A stretch of 64,000 bases of DNA from Streptomyces pluripotens (GTDB lineage Bacteria; Actinomycetota; Actinomycetes; Streptomycetales; Streptomycetaceae): positions 6,944,001 through 7,008,000 of the forward strand of contig NZ_CP021080.1 in the NCBI RefSeq assembly GCF_000802245.2. The letters are read 5' to 3'. Below the pieces are notes generated by a model. It did not search any database and had not been told where the DNA came from. It worked only from the letters and a program-made list of their open reading frames with translations. The stretch's first letter is position 1; each line of letters begins with the position of its first letter. A program made the translations under genes and the position numbers. Shown one piece after another: positions 8,523 to 16,608 of the stretch.

Positions 8523-9437
8523 TCAGCGGGCCTGGGCCCCCGCGGGGGGTGACACCGGATCCGCCGTTGCGAGGAGCGCGACGAGCGCGCGGGCGGCCGG
8601 ACTGGTGGCCCGTTCCGGCGGGAGCAGAGCGATGGTCTCGTACTCCGTCTCGCCCATGCCCTTGAGCGGCAGTGCCGCGAGGGAGGGCCGCTTGTGCCGG
8701 AAGTGCCGGGGCACGACCGCGATCCCGAGGTTCTCCTCGACGAGGTCCAGCAGACTGTGCACATCGTTGACCTCCAGCGCGACGGCGCGCCGCACCCCGG
8801 CCGCGGCGAACGCGGCCTCCGTCGTGCGCCGCGGGCCCCAGTCCGGATGGAAGTCGACGAAGACCTCACCGGCGAGGTCGTTCGGAGCGAGTACGGCCGT
8901 CGCCGAGGCGAGGCGGTGGCCGGGGTGACACAGCACCGTCATCGGCTCGCCGGCCAGGGACACCGAGCGCAGCTGATCGGTGTCCGGTTCGGTGCGGTAG
9001 GCGAAGGCCAGGTCGAGCCGCCCGGCCGCCACCTCTTCCGCCAATGCGCCGGAGCCGGTCTGCCGCAACCGGATCTCCACGTCCGGATGCCGCCTGCGGA
9101 ACGCGGCCAGCAGCCGGGCCACGTGCACCCCGGCGATGCACTGCTCGGTGCCGAGCGCCAGTGTGCCACGCAGGACGCCCTGCACCGCGGCAACCGCCTC
9201 GTGTGCCGACCGCACCTGCGCCAGAATCCGCTCGGCCTCCACCAACAGCGCACGCCCGGCCTCGGTGAGGGTGACTCGGCGAGTGGTGCGCACGAACAGC
9301 GGCGCCCGCAGTTCCCGCTCCAGCGAGCGGATGGAAGCCGATAGGCCCGACTGGGACACCATCAGGCGCTCGGCAGCCCTGGTGAAATGCCGGTCCTCGG
9401 CGACCGCGACGAAATGCTGGAGTTGGCGCAGTTCCAT
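8523..9437 (-). CDS. LysR family transcriptional regulator
   Basis: This 304-residue regulator has the N-terminal winged helix of the LysR family (MELRQLQHFVAVAEDRHFTR, then SQSGLSASIRSLERELRAPL) and a C-terminal periplasmic-binding-like effector domain. The start at 9437 is set by the conserved MELRQLQ opening; the long upstream open frame is unrelated to the family. It is divergent from the dead aldo/keto reductase at 9573, which was probably its target, and it has a palindrome just upstream of its own start. Confidence 0.93.
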   Translation of the reverse strand: MELRQLQHFVAVAEDRHFTRAAERLMVSQSGLSASIRSLERELRAPLFVRTTRRVTLTEAGRALLVEAERILAQVRSAHEAVAAVQGVLRGTLALGTEQCIAGVHVARLLAAFRRRHPDVEIRLRQTGSGALAEEVAAGRLDLAFAYRTEPDTDQLRSVSLAGEPMTVLCHPGHRLASATAVLAPNDLAGEVFVDFHPDWGPRRTTEAAFAAAGVRRAVALEVNDVHSLLDLVEENLGIAVVPRHFRHKRPSLAALPLKGMGETEYETIALLPPERATSPAARALVALLATADPVSPPAGAQAR

Positions 9438-9453
9438 GACTGAGAAGCCTATC

Positions 9454-9468
9454 CGCTGAATTTCAGCG
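9454..9468. promoter_or_regulatory. Palindrome in the lysR promoter region
   Basis: CGCTGAA and TTCAGCG form perfect seven-base arms around one central T, 17 bases upstream of the LysR start. Such a dyad is a likely autoregulatory binding site of the LysR protein, an inference from position. Confidence 0.4.
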
Positions 9469-9572
9469 AATTCTCCTGTTGGATCGCTGCCCGGCAAGAG
9501 TGGCACCGGTAGATCGCTGCGCCCGCCCTGGGAGCCGTGTTGTGCACCGCACACACCGCCCGGTACGCCGAC

Positions 9573-9883
9573 ATGCCCTACCGGCGTACCGGCGTACCGG
9601 CGTACCGGCGTACCGGCGTACCGGCGTACCGGACGCAGCGGTCTGAAGCTGCCGGCGCTCTCGCTCGGCCCCTGGCACAATTTCGGCCCCGAACGGCTGG
9701 CCGGGCCCCGACGTGCGATCCTGCGCTGAGCGTTCGACCTCGGCGTCACCCACTTCGACCTCGCCGACAACGACGGGTCGCCGCCTGGCGCAGCGGAATC
9801 CGCGTTCGGCGAGGCCCTGCGCGCCGACTGGGCCAGGGTTCCGCGGGACCCTGGCCCAGCTGGCCCTGGCTGGCCGTGACCCG
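9573..9883 (+). pseudogene. Aldo/keto reductase remnant (glyceraldehyde-3-phosphate reductase/YghZ-like)
   Basis: The remnant opens at the ATG at 9573 as MPYRRTG, the usual start of this reductase group. After a run of an 8-bp repeat the family sequence resumes in another frame from 9619: YRRTGRSGLKLPALSLG, then WHNFG, then an in-frame TGA at 9727-9729 where an arginine is expected, then AFDLGVTHFDLA, which carries the NADPH-site region. The middle of the gene, including the rest of the barrel, is missing. A C-terminal scrap, RGTLAQLALA followed by RDP, appears at 9842-9883 in a third frame. A live gene would be about 330 codons long. The gene is dead through frameshift, nonsense change and a large deletion. 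Confidence 0.8.
9579..9632 (+). repeat. 8-bp tandem repeat, six full copies plus six bases
   Basis: TACCGGCG is repeated at 9579, 9587, 9595, 9603, 9611 and 9619, followed by TACCGG. The run begins two codons into the aldo/keto reductase remnant. A single copy followed by TACCGG would restore the expected MPYRRTGRSG reading, so about 40 extra bases are present, which shifts the frame by one. CGGTACGCCG at 9561-9570 is the inverse complement of the repeat junction and could fold onto it. Confidence 0.9.
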
Positions 9884-10053
9884 ATACACCGCGGGCGCAA
9901 GGATGCGCGCCGCGGGGCCAGGGGCGGAAGGTCTGTCGGCCCGTTCGGACCAGAAAGCACATGGGCTACCGGGCCGACCCCTTCCGGACGATGGTCCCAG
10001 CAGGACCGGAGGACGCGCCGTCGCGCGCGGTACCCGTCGTTGCGCGGATCCCG

Positions 10054-10437
10054 TCAGGCACCTTCCGGAACCCGGTCCAGGAAGCCCAGTACCTGCCGGA
10101 TTCGGCCCTCGTCGTCCAGCGTGACCACATCGAAACCGGCCACCGGTGCCGAGCCGTCCGTCTCGTTCACCAACTCCCAGCCGAAGCGCGCGGTGTCGTG
10201 GTGCCCGTCCACCGTGCCCAGAGGACGGAACACGAAGCCAGGGAACTGCTCCTGGGCCGCTGCGATCACGGCCGCGATCTGCTCGTGCCCCCGGACATCG
10301 GCGAGGGGGTCGGTGTAGCCGCCGTCCGCGGTCCAGGCCGCGGCCACCGCCTTCTGGAGGGCTGCCGGCCCGGTGGCGTTCCAGGCTTCGAAGTAACGGG
10401 CGGCGGCGTTCTCGTAGCGATCGGTGTGCACGGACAT
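10054..10437 (-). CDS. SnoaL-like / NTF2-fold protein
   Basis: This 127-residue protein has the cone-shaped NTF2-like fold of the SnoaL group: an N-terminal helix (ENAAARYFEAWNATGPAALQ), AAAWTADGGYTDPLADVRGH, and C-terminal strands (GFDVVTLDDEGRIRQVLGF). Members range from polyketide cyclases to small-molecule hydrolases and isomerases. No polyketide genes are near, so it is probably a stand-alone enzyme of unknown substrate. Confidence 0.85.
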   Translation of the reverse strand: MSVHTDRYENAAARYFEAWNATGPAALQKAVAAAWTADGGYTDPLADVRGHEQIAAVIAAAQEQFPGFVFRPLGTVDGHHDTARFGWELVNETDGSAPVAGFDVVTLDDEGRIRQVLGFLDRVPEGA

Positions 10438-10752
10438 GGCGAATCAGCCTCCGTCGAGGTCGCATCTGCTGGTCAGGTCCCGGATCGAGATTCGCCGACC
10501 CGGTGCGACCACCATGCTCGAAGTAGCCCGGGTGAGGCGATTACCTCTGGCGTCATGCCCGGGCGACCGTCCTCGCCCGGTCCGTTCCGGCCGGGGCCGG
10601 CGGTGAATATGCCAACAGACTGGCCGGAAAGTCGTGGTGACAGGGTTTCGGCAGTGGCGATACTCGAATGTCAGGGGCACTTCACCGCACAGGAGCCGTA
10701 CGGAGAGCGAGGGGCCTGGCTGGCCAGCATCGAAGCTACGGGGGAGTGAGGC
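10438..10752. other. Intergenic region between divergent genes
   Basis: About 315 bases between the leftward SnoaL-like gene and the rightward hypothetical gene at 10753. Promoters for both should lie here. I found no convincing small gene; the patch around 10600-10680 is slightly less GC-rich and may hold the rightward promoter. Confidence 0.4.
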
Positions 10753-11163
10753 GTGCACGACGAATTCCTGTGCCACGTGACGGCGTACGGCACGTGCGAC
10801 GGCAGGCGCATCGGCGTACCGCTGGGCACCTATCGCGCGCCGACGCTGGCACTGGCGCTGTGGTGGCTGCGGGACCGGGCCTCCTGGATCGCCGAGCGGC
10901 TCGATCCGGCGCCCGGGGGCTGCGCCGTCCCGGTGGGCGCACTGGTGCCGGTCGCGGACACCGTGGCCGACGTACCCGCTCTACTGCGTGCCTGGTGTGC
11001 CGACGACGCCCGGCAGGAGCTGGCGGCCGACGAGTTGTCCGGCGGTCGGCTGGTGCGGATCGCCGCCAGCGACGACACCACCGAGTACGAGTTGCTCGCC
11101 GAATCCGTTGACGCCGTGCGGATGCAGCGCACCCTCCCGGCACTCGTCGTGACCGCCCCCTGA
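10753..11163 (+). CDS. Hypothetical protein upstream of the FHA-ABC transporter
   Basis: This 136-residue protein starts at a GTG with GGGGGAG seven bases before it. I do not recognise a family. It has an N-terminal beta-rich part (CHVTAYGTCDGRRIGVPLGT), a Trp-rich helix (LALALWWLRDRASWIAERL), and an acidic helical stretch (LRAWCADDARQELAADEL), with no signal peptide or membrane helix. It ends 73 bases before the FHA-ABC gene on the same strand, so a link to that module is possible, although the transporter seems to have its own promoter. Confidence 0.7.
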   Translation: MHDEFLCHVTAYGTCDGRRIGVPLGTYRAPTLALALWWLRDRASWIAERLDPAPGGCAVPVGALVPVADTVADVPALLRAWCADDARQELAADELSGGRLVRIAASDDTTEYELLAESVDAVRMQRTLPALVVTAP

Positions 11164-11223
11164 GCTGTGTCCGCGGACGTGCCACGTGTCGGGATCGAAC
11201 GGGCACACGAGTGGGCCAATCGG

Positions 11224-11229
11224 TACAAT
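11224..11229 (+). promoter_or_regulatory. Candidate -10 element giving a leaderless transcript
   Basis: TACAAT matches the major-sigma -10 consensus well and ends seven bases before the ATG at 11237. No ribosome binding site precedes that ATG. The likely transcript therefore starts at or next to the start codon. The -35 region is poor. Confidence 0.45.
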
Positions 11230-11236
11230 TCTGGGC

Positions 11237-13576
11237 ATGGCGGAGCGGCCGATCGCCCCGACGGCGCCTGAACTTGTCCTGGAGACCGACACGGGCTCCA
11301 CGGTGATGAGCCCGGGCCACGACTATCAAGTCGGACGCGATCCGTTGAGCGACATCGTCTTCGACGATGCCCGGGTGTCGTGGCACCACGCCGTGTTGCG
11401 CTGCGACCGGAACCGCTGGACGCTGGCGGACCGGCACAGCACCAACGGCACGTACGCCGACGGCCACCGGGTCCACGACTGCGACGTCCGGCCCGGCAGC
11501 GAGATCCGCTTCGGCAACCCGGCCGACGGCCCCCGGGCGGTCCTGGTCAGTGCCCCGGACCCCACCCCGAACCGCCCTACCGAGGTCTCCCTGCCCAAAC
11601 TGACCGGCACCTTCCGCAGGCCCACCAGCGTCCGCCCGCTGCCCGCGCGCACCATCCGCATCGGCCGGGCTCCCGACAACGACCTGGTCGTGGACGACCT
11701 GACCGTCTCCCGCCGGCACGCCGAACTGCGCGCTCACACGGACGGCACGTACGAGATCCTCGACGTCGGCAGTCACAACGGCACCTACCTCAACGGCAGC
11801 CCCGTCAGCCGTGCTCCCGTCGGTTCCGGCGACATCATCGGTATTGGTCATTCGGCGTTCTGTCTCGTCGGTGACGAACTCCAGGAGTACGTCGACACCG
11901 GCGAGGTCTCCCTGGACGTGCAGGAGCTCACCGTCGCCGTCGACCACGGCCGCAAGGTCCTGCTCGACCACGTGTCCTTCCCGGTGGGGGAGAAGTGCCT
12001 ACTCGCAGTGGTCGGACCGAGCGGTGCAGGCAAGTCCACGCTGCTGAACGCCCTGACCGGGCAGCGGCCCGCCGATCGGGGCACCGTCCTGTATGACGGC
12101 CGTGACCTCTACCGGGACTACGCCGAACTGCGCCGGCGTATCGGTCTCGTGCCCCAGGACGACATCTTGCACCCCCAGCTCACCGTGCGCGCCGCCCTGG
12201 CCTACGCCGCCGAGTTGCGCTTCCCGCAGGACACGGCCAAGGCGGAGCGGCGGGCCCGAGTGGACGAGGTGATCCGGGAACTCGGCCTCGAACAGCGCGC
12301 GGAGCAGCCCGTGCACAGCCTTTCCGGCGGGCAGCGCAAGCGGGTCAGCGTGGCCCTGGAACTGCTCACCAAGCCTTCCCTGCTCTTCCTGGACGAACCG
12401 ACCTCGGGGCTGGACCCGGGTATGGACCGGTCGGTGATGAACATGCTGCGTGGCCTCGCCGACGATGGCCGCACGGTCATCGTGGTCACGCACAGCGTCC
12501 TCAGCCTGAACGTCTGCGACCGCCTCCTCGTGCTGGCTCCCGGTGGCAGGGTCGCCTACTACGGCCCGCCCGGTGACACCCTCGCCTTCTTCGGCTTCGA
12601 TCACTGGCCGGAGGCCTTCGAGGCCTTCGAGCGCGACCGCCAGCGGGACTGGGCTCGCGAGTACCGCGAGTCGCCTTTCCAGCGGCACTACGTCACCCAG
12701 GCCACCAGCCAGCCGCACCACCCCGGCCCGGCCCCGCTCGCCCCCGTGTCGCCGCCCCGGCCGCGTAGTTGGGGTGCCCAGCTCGCCACACTGGTCCGCC
12801 GCTACACGGCGGTCCTGGGCGCCGACCGCACCTTTCTCGTCATCATGATCGCCCTGCCCTTTGTGATGGGGGCCATGGCCCGTGCCCTGGCGGGGGGCCG
12901 GCTCGCCCGGGACAGCGCGATGAACGCGCTGCTCATCCTGTGTGTGGGCGCGGTGCTGACCGGAGCCGCGAACGCGGTCCGTGAACTCGTGAAGGAACGC
13001 GCTGTCTATCAGCGCGAACGCGCTGTCGGTTTGCCCAGGTCCGCCTATCTGATCTCCAAGGTGGTGGTGCTCGGCACGGTCACGGTCGCGCAGGCCGTCG
13101 TCCTCACCCTCGTCGCCCTGCTTGGTGTCGACCTGAACGCCCCCGGGGGCAAGGGCGTTCTCCTGCCGCCACTCGCCGAACTGACCTTGGCGGTGGCTCT
13201 GCTGGGGTTCACCGCGATGATGCTCGGCCTGCTGGTCTCCGCGTTGGTCCGCAAGGAGGAGGTGACGATGCCGCTGCTGGTGCTGATCGCCATCATCCAG
13301 GTCGTCTTCTGCGGCGCCCTGCTCCGGCTCCATGGCGTACCCGGCCTGGAGCAGCTGTCCTGGCTCGTGCCCTCCCGCTGGGCACTCGGTGCCATGGCCG
13401 GGACGGTCGGGCTGTCACGGCTTGTTCCCGGCACTCTGGCTGCCGATCCCCTGTTCCGGCACTCGACGGGCGTATGGCTGCTCAACCTGGCCATGCTGCT
13501 GGTGCTGTCCGCCGTCTACGGCGTCGTGGTCGGCTGGCTGCTGCGCCGGCAGGAGCCGGCCGTGATGCGGAGGTAG
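11237..13576 (+). CDS. ABC exporter with two N-terminal FHA domains (Rv1747-like)
   Basis: This 779-residue protein joins two forkhead-associated (phosphothreonine-binding) domains, an ATPase and a membrane domain in one chain. FHA1 (about residues 31-100) shows VGRDPLSDIVFDD and STNGTYADG; FHA2 (about 140-205) shows IGRAPDNDLVVDD, VSRRHAEL and SHNGTYLNG. The ATPase has GPSGAGKST near 260, LSGGQRKRVSVALEL near 361 and LLFLDEPTSGLD near 385. From about 530 on come six ABC-2 type helices. The layout is that of mycobacterial Rv1747, whose FHA domains bind phosphothreonines made by PknF. A Ser/Thr kinase lies two genes downstream here. The exported substrate is unknown. A GTG at 11186 is an alternative start. 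Confidence 0.92.
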   Translation: MAERPIAPTAPELVLETDTGSTVMSPGHDYQVGRDPLSDIVFDDARVSWHHAVLRCDRNRWTLADRHSTNGTYADGHRVHDCDVRPGSEIRFGNPADGPRAVLVSAPDPTPNRPTEVSLPKLTGTFRRPTSVRPLPARTIRIGRAPDNDLVVDDLTVSRRHAELRAHTDGTYEILDVGSHNGTYLNGSPVSRAPVGSGDIIGIGHSAFCLVGDELQEYVDTGEVSLDVQELTVAVDHGRKVLLDHVSFPVGEKCLLAVVGPSGAGKSTLLNALTGQRPADRGTVLYDGRDLYRDYAELRRRIGLVPQDDILHPQLTVRAALAYAAELRFPQDTAKAERRARVDEVIRELGLEQRAEQPVHSLSGGQRKRVSVALELLTKPSLLFLDEPTSGLDPGMDRSVMNMLRGLADDGRTVIVVTHSVLSLNVCDRLLVLAPGGRVAYYGPPGDTLAFFGFDHWPEAFEAFERDRQRDWAREYRESPFQRHYVTQATSQPHHPGPAPLAPVSPPRPRSWGAQLATLVRRYTAVLGADRTFLVIMIALPFVMGAMARALAGGRLARDSAMNALLILCVGAVLTGAANAVRELVKERAVYQRERAVGLPRSAYLISKVVVLGTVTVAQAVVLTLVALLGVDLNAPGGKGVLLPPLAELTLAVALLGFTAMMLGLLVSALVRKEEVTMPLLVLIAIIQVVFCGALLRLHGVPGLEQLSWLVPSRWALGAMAGTVGLSRLVPGTLAADPLFRHSTGVWLLNLAMLLVLSAVYGVVVGWLLRRQEPAVMRR

Positions 13577-13584
13577 GCGAGCCG

Positions 13585-14136
13585 ATGACCGTATCGTCGT
13601 CTCGCGGATTCCGGGCCACGCACGTCGTCCCCCCGCGCGGCATGCCCGCCTGGGAAGCTCCGGACCCGGCCCGGCCGACCGTGTCCCTCGACCCGCTGCT
13701 GCCGGTGCAACTGGTGGAGTGGCGGGGCGACTGGGGACATATCCGGTGCGCCAATGGCTGGGCCGCCTGGGTCGACGGCCGCCACCTGGTCGCCGTGCCC
13801 GAGGACCCGCCCGCCTCCGACGCCCCCGCCGGCGCCGCCGATCCGCGCCCCCTGCTGGCCCGTGCCGAGCAGGACCTGGCCGACTACCGGTCCGCGATCG
13901 AGGCACTGGCGGCGGGAGGTCTGGACGGTGAGGCCTTCCAGGACCGCACCCGGAACCTCCGCGTCGGGATCGTCGTCGACGGGGAGTCGGTGTGGATGTA
14001 CGACGCGCGGGAGGGCCGGTGGATGTACGGCGACGGACGGCGCCTGAGCACCTACGCCACCGACCGGTCGGCGGCCGGCGCGGACGAGTCCGGACACGCC
14101 CCGACCCGGCTGGCCGCGCCCGGGGGTGAGCGCTGA
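13585..14136 (+). CDS. SH3-like protein between the FHA-ABC exporter and the kinase
   Basis: This 183-residue protein starts eight bases after the exporter stop, with GGAGGT overlapping that stop. Its N-terminal half looks like a bacterial SH3 fold (VQLVEWRGDWGHIRCANGW, then AAWVDGRHLV at about residues 52-70). The middle is a helix with acidic residues (LARAEQDLADYRSAIEAL), and the C-terminal half has VDGESVWMYDAREGRWMYG. It has no signal peptide or membrane helix. Its last base is shared with the kinase start (TGATG), so all three genes are one operon. It may be an adaptor or a kinase substrate. Confidence 0.8.
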   Translation: MTVSSSRGFRATHVVPPRGMPAWEAPDPARPTVSLDPLLPVQLVEWRGDWGHIRCANGWAAWVDGRHLVAVPEDPPASDAPAGAADPRPLLARAEQDLADYRSAIEALAAGGLDGEAFQDRTRNLRVGIVVDGESVWMYDAREGRWMYGDGRRLSTYATDRSAAGADESGHAPTRLAAPGGER

Positions 14137-15107
14137 TGGCGCGGGAGTCCAGCCTGTTCTCGGGGCGGCCCTCGGAACTCATCGGACGTCAGGTGGCGAA
14201 CTACCTGGTCGAGAGCGAGATCGGGCGGGGAGGCATGGCCGTCGTCTTCCGTGCACGCGACCTGCGCCTGGGCCGCACTGTCGCACTCAAACTGCTAGCC
14301 CCCGAACTGGCCCGCAACGACACCTTCCGGAAGCGTTTCACCCACGAGTCCCAGGTGGCCGCCGCGATCGACCACCCGCACATCGTGCCCGTCTACGAGG
14401 CCGGTGAGACGGACGGGGTGCTCTACATCGCCATGCGGTACGTCGCGGGCAGCGACCTGCGTCACCTCCTCGATCGGCGCGGACCGCTTGCGTTGCCGGA
14501 CACCGTACGGATCGCGGGGCAGGTGGCCTCGGCCCTGGACGCGGCCCACGAGCACGGCCTGGTCCACCGGGACGTCAAGCCCGGCAACATCCTGGTCGCC
14601 CAGGGCACCGACAGCGACCACCCCGAGCACGTGTACCTCACCGACTTCGGCCTCACCAAGAAGTCGCTGTCGCTGACCGGCTTCACCAGCGTCGGCCAGT
14701 TCGTCGGCACCCTTGACTACGTGGCCCCTGAGCAGATCTCTGGCCGCCCGGTCGACGGACGATGCGACGTCTACGGCCTCGCTTGCGTCGTCTGCGAAGC
14801 CCTCACCGGCCGTCCGCCCTTCCAACGCGAGGACGACATGGCGCTGCTGTGGGCCCATCAGTACGACGAGCCGTCTCCGCCGAGCGCGGCCCGGGCCGGC
14901 CTCGACCCGGCTGTCGACCCCGTCTTCGCCAAGGCCCTGGCCAAGAACCCAGATGCCCGATACGACACCTGCCTGGCCTTCGTCGCCGCCCTCCGCGCGA
15001 CCTGTGCCACACCGCCGACCACCGTCCGCACGGCGACCGAGCCGGATCACGCACTGCCCGCCTCCCTCCGGCCCCCGCACTGGGCCGCGCCGGTATTCCG
15101 CTCCTAG
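14136..15107 (+). CDS. Soluble Ser/Thr protein kinase (Hanks type)
   Basis: This 323-residue kinase has all catalytic elements: glycine loop GRGGMAVVFRA (residues 31-41), catalytic lysine in VALKLL (Lys52), HRDVKPGN (from 144), DFGLT (Asp170) and GTLDYVAPEQ. The stretch between DFG and APE, with Ser and Thr residues (KKSLSLTGFTSVGQ), is the usual autophosphorylation loop. After the kinase domain only a short Thr/Pro tail follows, with no membrane helix or PASTA repeats, so it acts in the cytoplasm or through a partner. Its operon position suggests that it phosphorylates the FHA-ABC exporter or the SH3-like protein. Confidence 0.93.
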   Translation: MARESSLFSGRPSELIGRQVANYLVESEIGRGGMAVVFRARDLRLGRTVALKLLAPELARNDTFRKRFTHESQVAAAIDHPHIVPVYEAGETDGVLYIAMRYVAGSDLRHLLDRRGPLALPDTVRIAGQVASALDAAHEHGLVHRDVKPGNILVAQGTDSDHPEHVYLTDFGLTKKSLSLTGFTSVGQFVGTLDYVAPEQISGRPVDGRCDVYGLACVVCEALTGRPPFQREDDMALLWAHQYDEPSPPSAARAGLDPAVDPVFAKALAKNPDARYDTCLAFVAALRATCATPPTTVRTATEPDHALPASLRPPHWAAPVFRS

Positions 15108-15141
15108 TGCCGCGGTAGCGCGGTAGCCCGGGGAGGGTGGA

Positions 15142-16410
15142 TCAGACCCCGTTCACCTCGCCCCGGCGGTGCACCGGCCGTGCCAGCAGGCCGCCCAGGA
15201 AGCCGGCCACCAGCCCCCACAACACGCCCAGGCCGACCGCCTGCCACAGCTGGGGTCTGAGGAACAGTTCCCCGGACAGACCGCCGCCGAGATCGCCGAT
15301 GCCGAGCAGGGACAGGCCGTAGTGCGCCGAGATGCGCCCCACCAGGCAGATCATCAGCACGGTCAGGCCGAGTGCGACGGCCAGGTGCACGGCGTGCTGC
15401 CAGGGACGGAGCCGGGCCGGTGAGCGGACCGCCATCCAGAAGGCGACGGTGAGCAGCAGCACTGCGTCGACCACCACCAGCCACCACCACCGGCCGTCGT
15501 AGCCGGTGAGCGAGCGCAGGTTCAGCACAGAGATGTCGGGGGTGCGCAGGATGACGTCCAGGACGTGCGGCATCGGCAGCCCGAAGGGGCCGCCCACGCG
15601 GCCGTTCCAGGTCGCCCCGAGACCAATGGTGAAGGCCGGCCAGACCAGATTGGGCAGGCCCAGCAGGACGACCGCGAAGGTCGTGGGGACGTGCCCGCGG
15701 GTGGCCGCCGTGATCAGCGCGCTGACCAGGCCGACGGCGACACAGGCGAGGAGCAGGATCACCATGGCGTGAGCCGCCGGACGCACCGTCTCCTGGAGGC
15801 GCAACAGCCGGCCCGGCAGGGGAGCCCCGCGCGCGACCAGCAGCGTCAGCAGGAGCACGCCGGACAGCCACAGCAACCCGAACAGCACGGTCAGCGGCAC
15901 GTTCGTGGTGAACCCGATCTTCGGTGTGGCACCGAACAGATCCGTGAGGTCGCTGAGCGCGCCGCTGCCCAGATCGACGGCGAAGGTCTGCCGTGCGGCG
16001 AAGGCCAGGCCGATCAGTACCGGCAACCACAGCACGGCGATCCGCGCGGCCCAGCCGGCCAGTTCCCTGGCCGAGGCGACCGCCCGGTGCCGCAACGGAC
16101 GCAGGAAGGCGGTGCCGATCACCAGGGCCCCGGCGAGCGTCACCGACAGCGGGATCACGGTGAGACCGGCTTGAGTCTTGGCGAACACACCGACGTCGCC
16201 GGAGACCTCCAGACTGCCGCCGACCGCGGCGACCACGGTCGCGGCCACCACCCTGGGAAACGCGCCGTCCGGCAGATCCGCCGCGCCGGCCGCCCATAGT
16301 CCCAGCGCTGCCATCAGCACCATGACGGCCAGTGCGGTCAGCACCGCAGCCACGGCCTGGGCCCAGCCGTGGCGGGCGACGGGGCGCTCGGAAACGGTTG
16401 GAGGGCTCAC
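15142..16410 (-). CDS. Streptophobe family polytopic membrane protein
   Basis: This about 422-residue protein has around ten hydrophobic helices spread over its length (for example VAAVLTALAVMVLMAALGLW, LTVLFGLLWLSGVLLLTLLV and LTVLMICLVGRI) with short polar loops. Its composition and layout match the streptophobe family of actinobacterial membrane proteins, whose function is unknown. The GTG at 16410 is tentative: the ribosome binding site is weak, and a GTG at 16419 is possible. It is convergent with the kinase gene and divergent from the DUF6777 gene, with an AT-richer promoter region between. Confidence 0.75.
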   Translation of the reverse strand: MSPPTVSERPVARHGWAQAVAAVLTALAVMVLMAALGLWAAGAADLPDGAFPRVVAATVVAAVGGSLEVSGDVGVFAKTQAGLTVIPLSVTLAGALVIGTAFLRPLRHRAVASARELAGWAARIAVLWLPVLIGLAFAARQTFAVDLGSGALSDLTDLFGATPKIGFTTNVPLTVLFGLLWLSGVLLLTLLVARGAPLPGRLLRLQETVRPAAHAMVILLLACVAVGLVSALITAATRGHVPTTFAVVLLGLPNLVWPAFTIGLGATWNGRVGGPFGLPMPHVLDVILRTPDISVLNLRSLTGYDGRWWWLVVVDAVLLLTVAFWMAVRSPARLRPWQHAVHLAVALGLTVLMICLVGRISAHYGLSLLGIGDLGGGLSGELFLRPQLWQAVGLGVLWGLVAGFLGGLLARPVHRRGEVNGV

Positions 16411-16608
16411 GCTTGCCACGCTAAGCAGCGTCCGCCCAGCCCGCTCGCCGGGTGGGCCGTCCGCGCCCGCTTGCGAGCCGCACCATCCTGTGACACACAA
16501 TGGGCTCAATACGGCCAAATGCACCAACCGTCATGTGCAGGAAGATTTGTGCATCATTTGACCGAATAGAGCCGCGCATCGCGACGATCGCGACGGGAAG
16601 AAGTGCCA

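Noticed and set aside
9579..9632. Repeat run as a CRISPR or integration site
   Set aside because: Units are 8 bases without spacers and lie in a coding remnant; there are no cas or integrase genes.
11999..13333. 444-codon minus-strand frame opposite the ABC exporter
   Set aside because: Antisense shadow of the ATPase and membrane domains; His/Gln/Gly-rich and without motifs.
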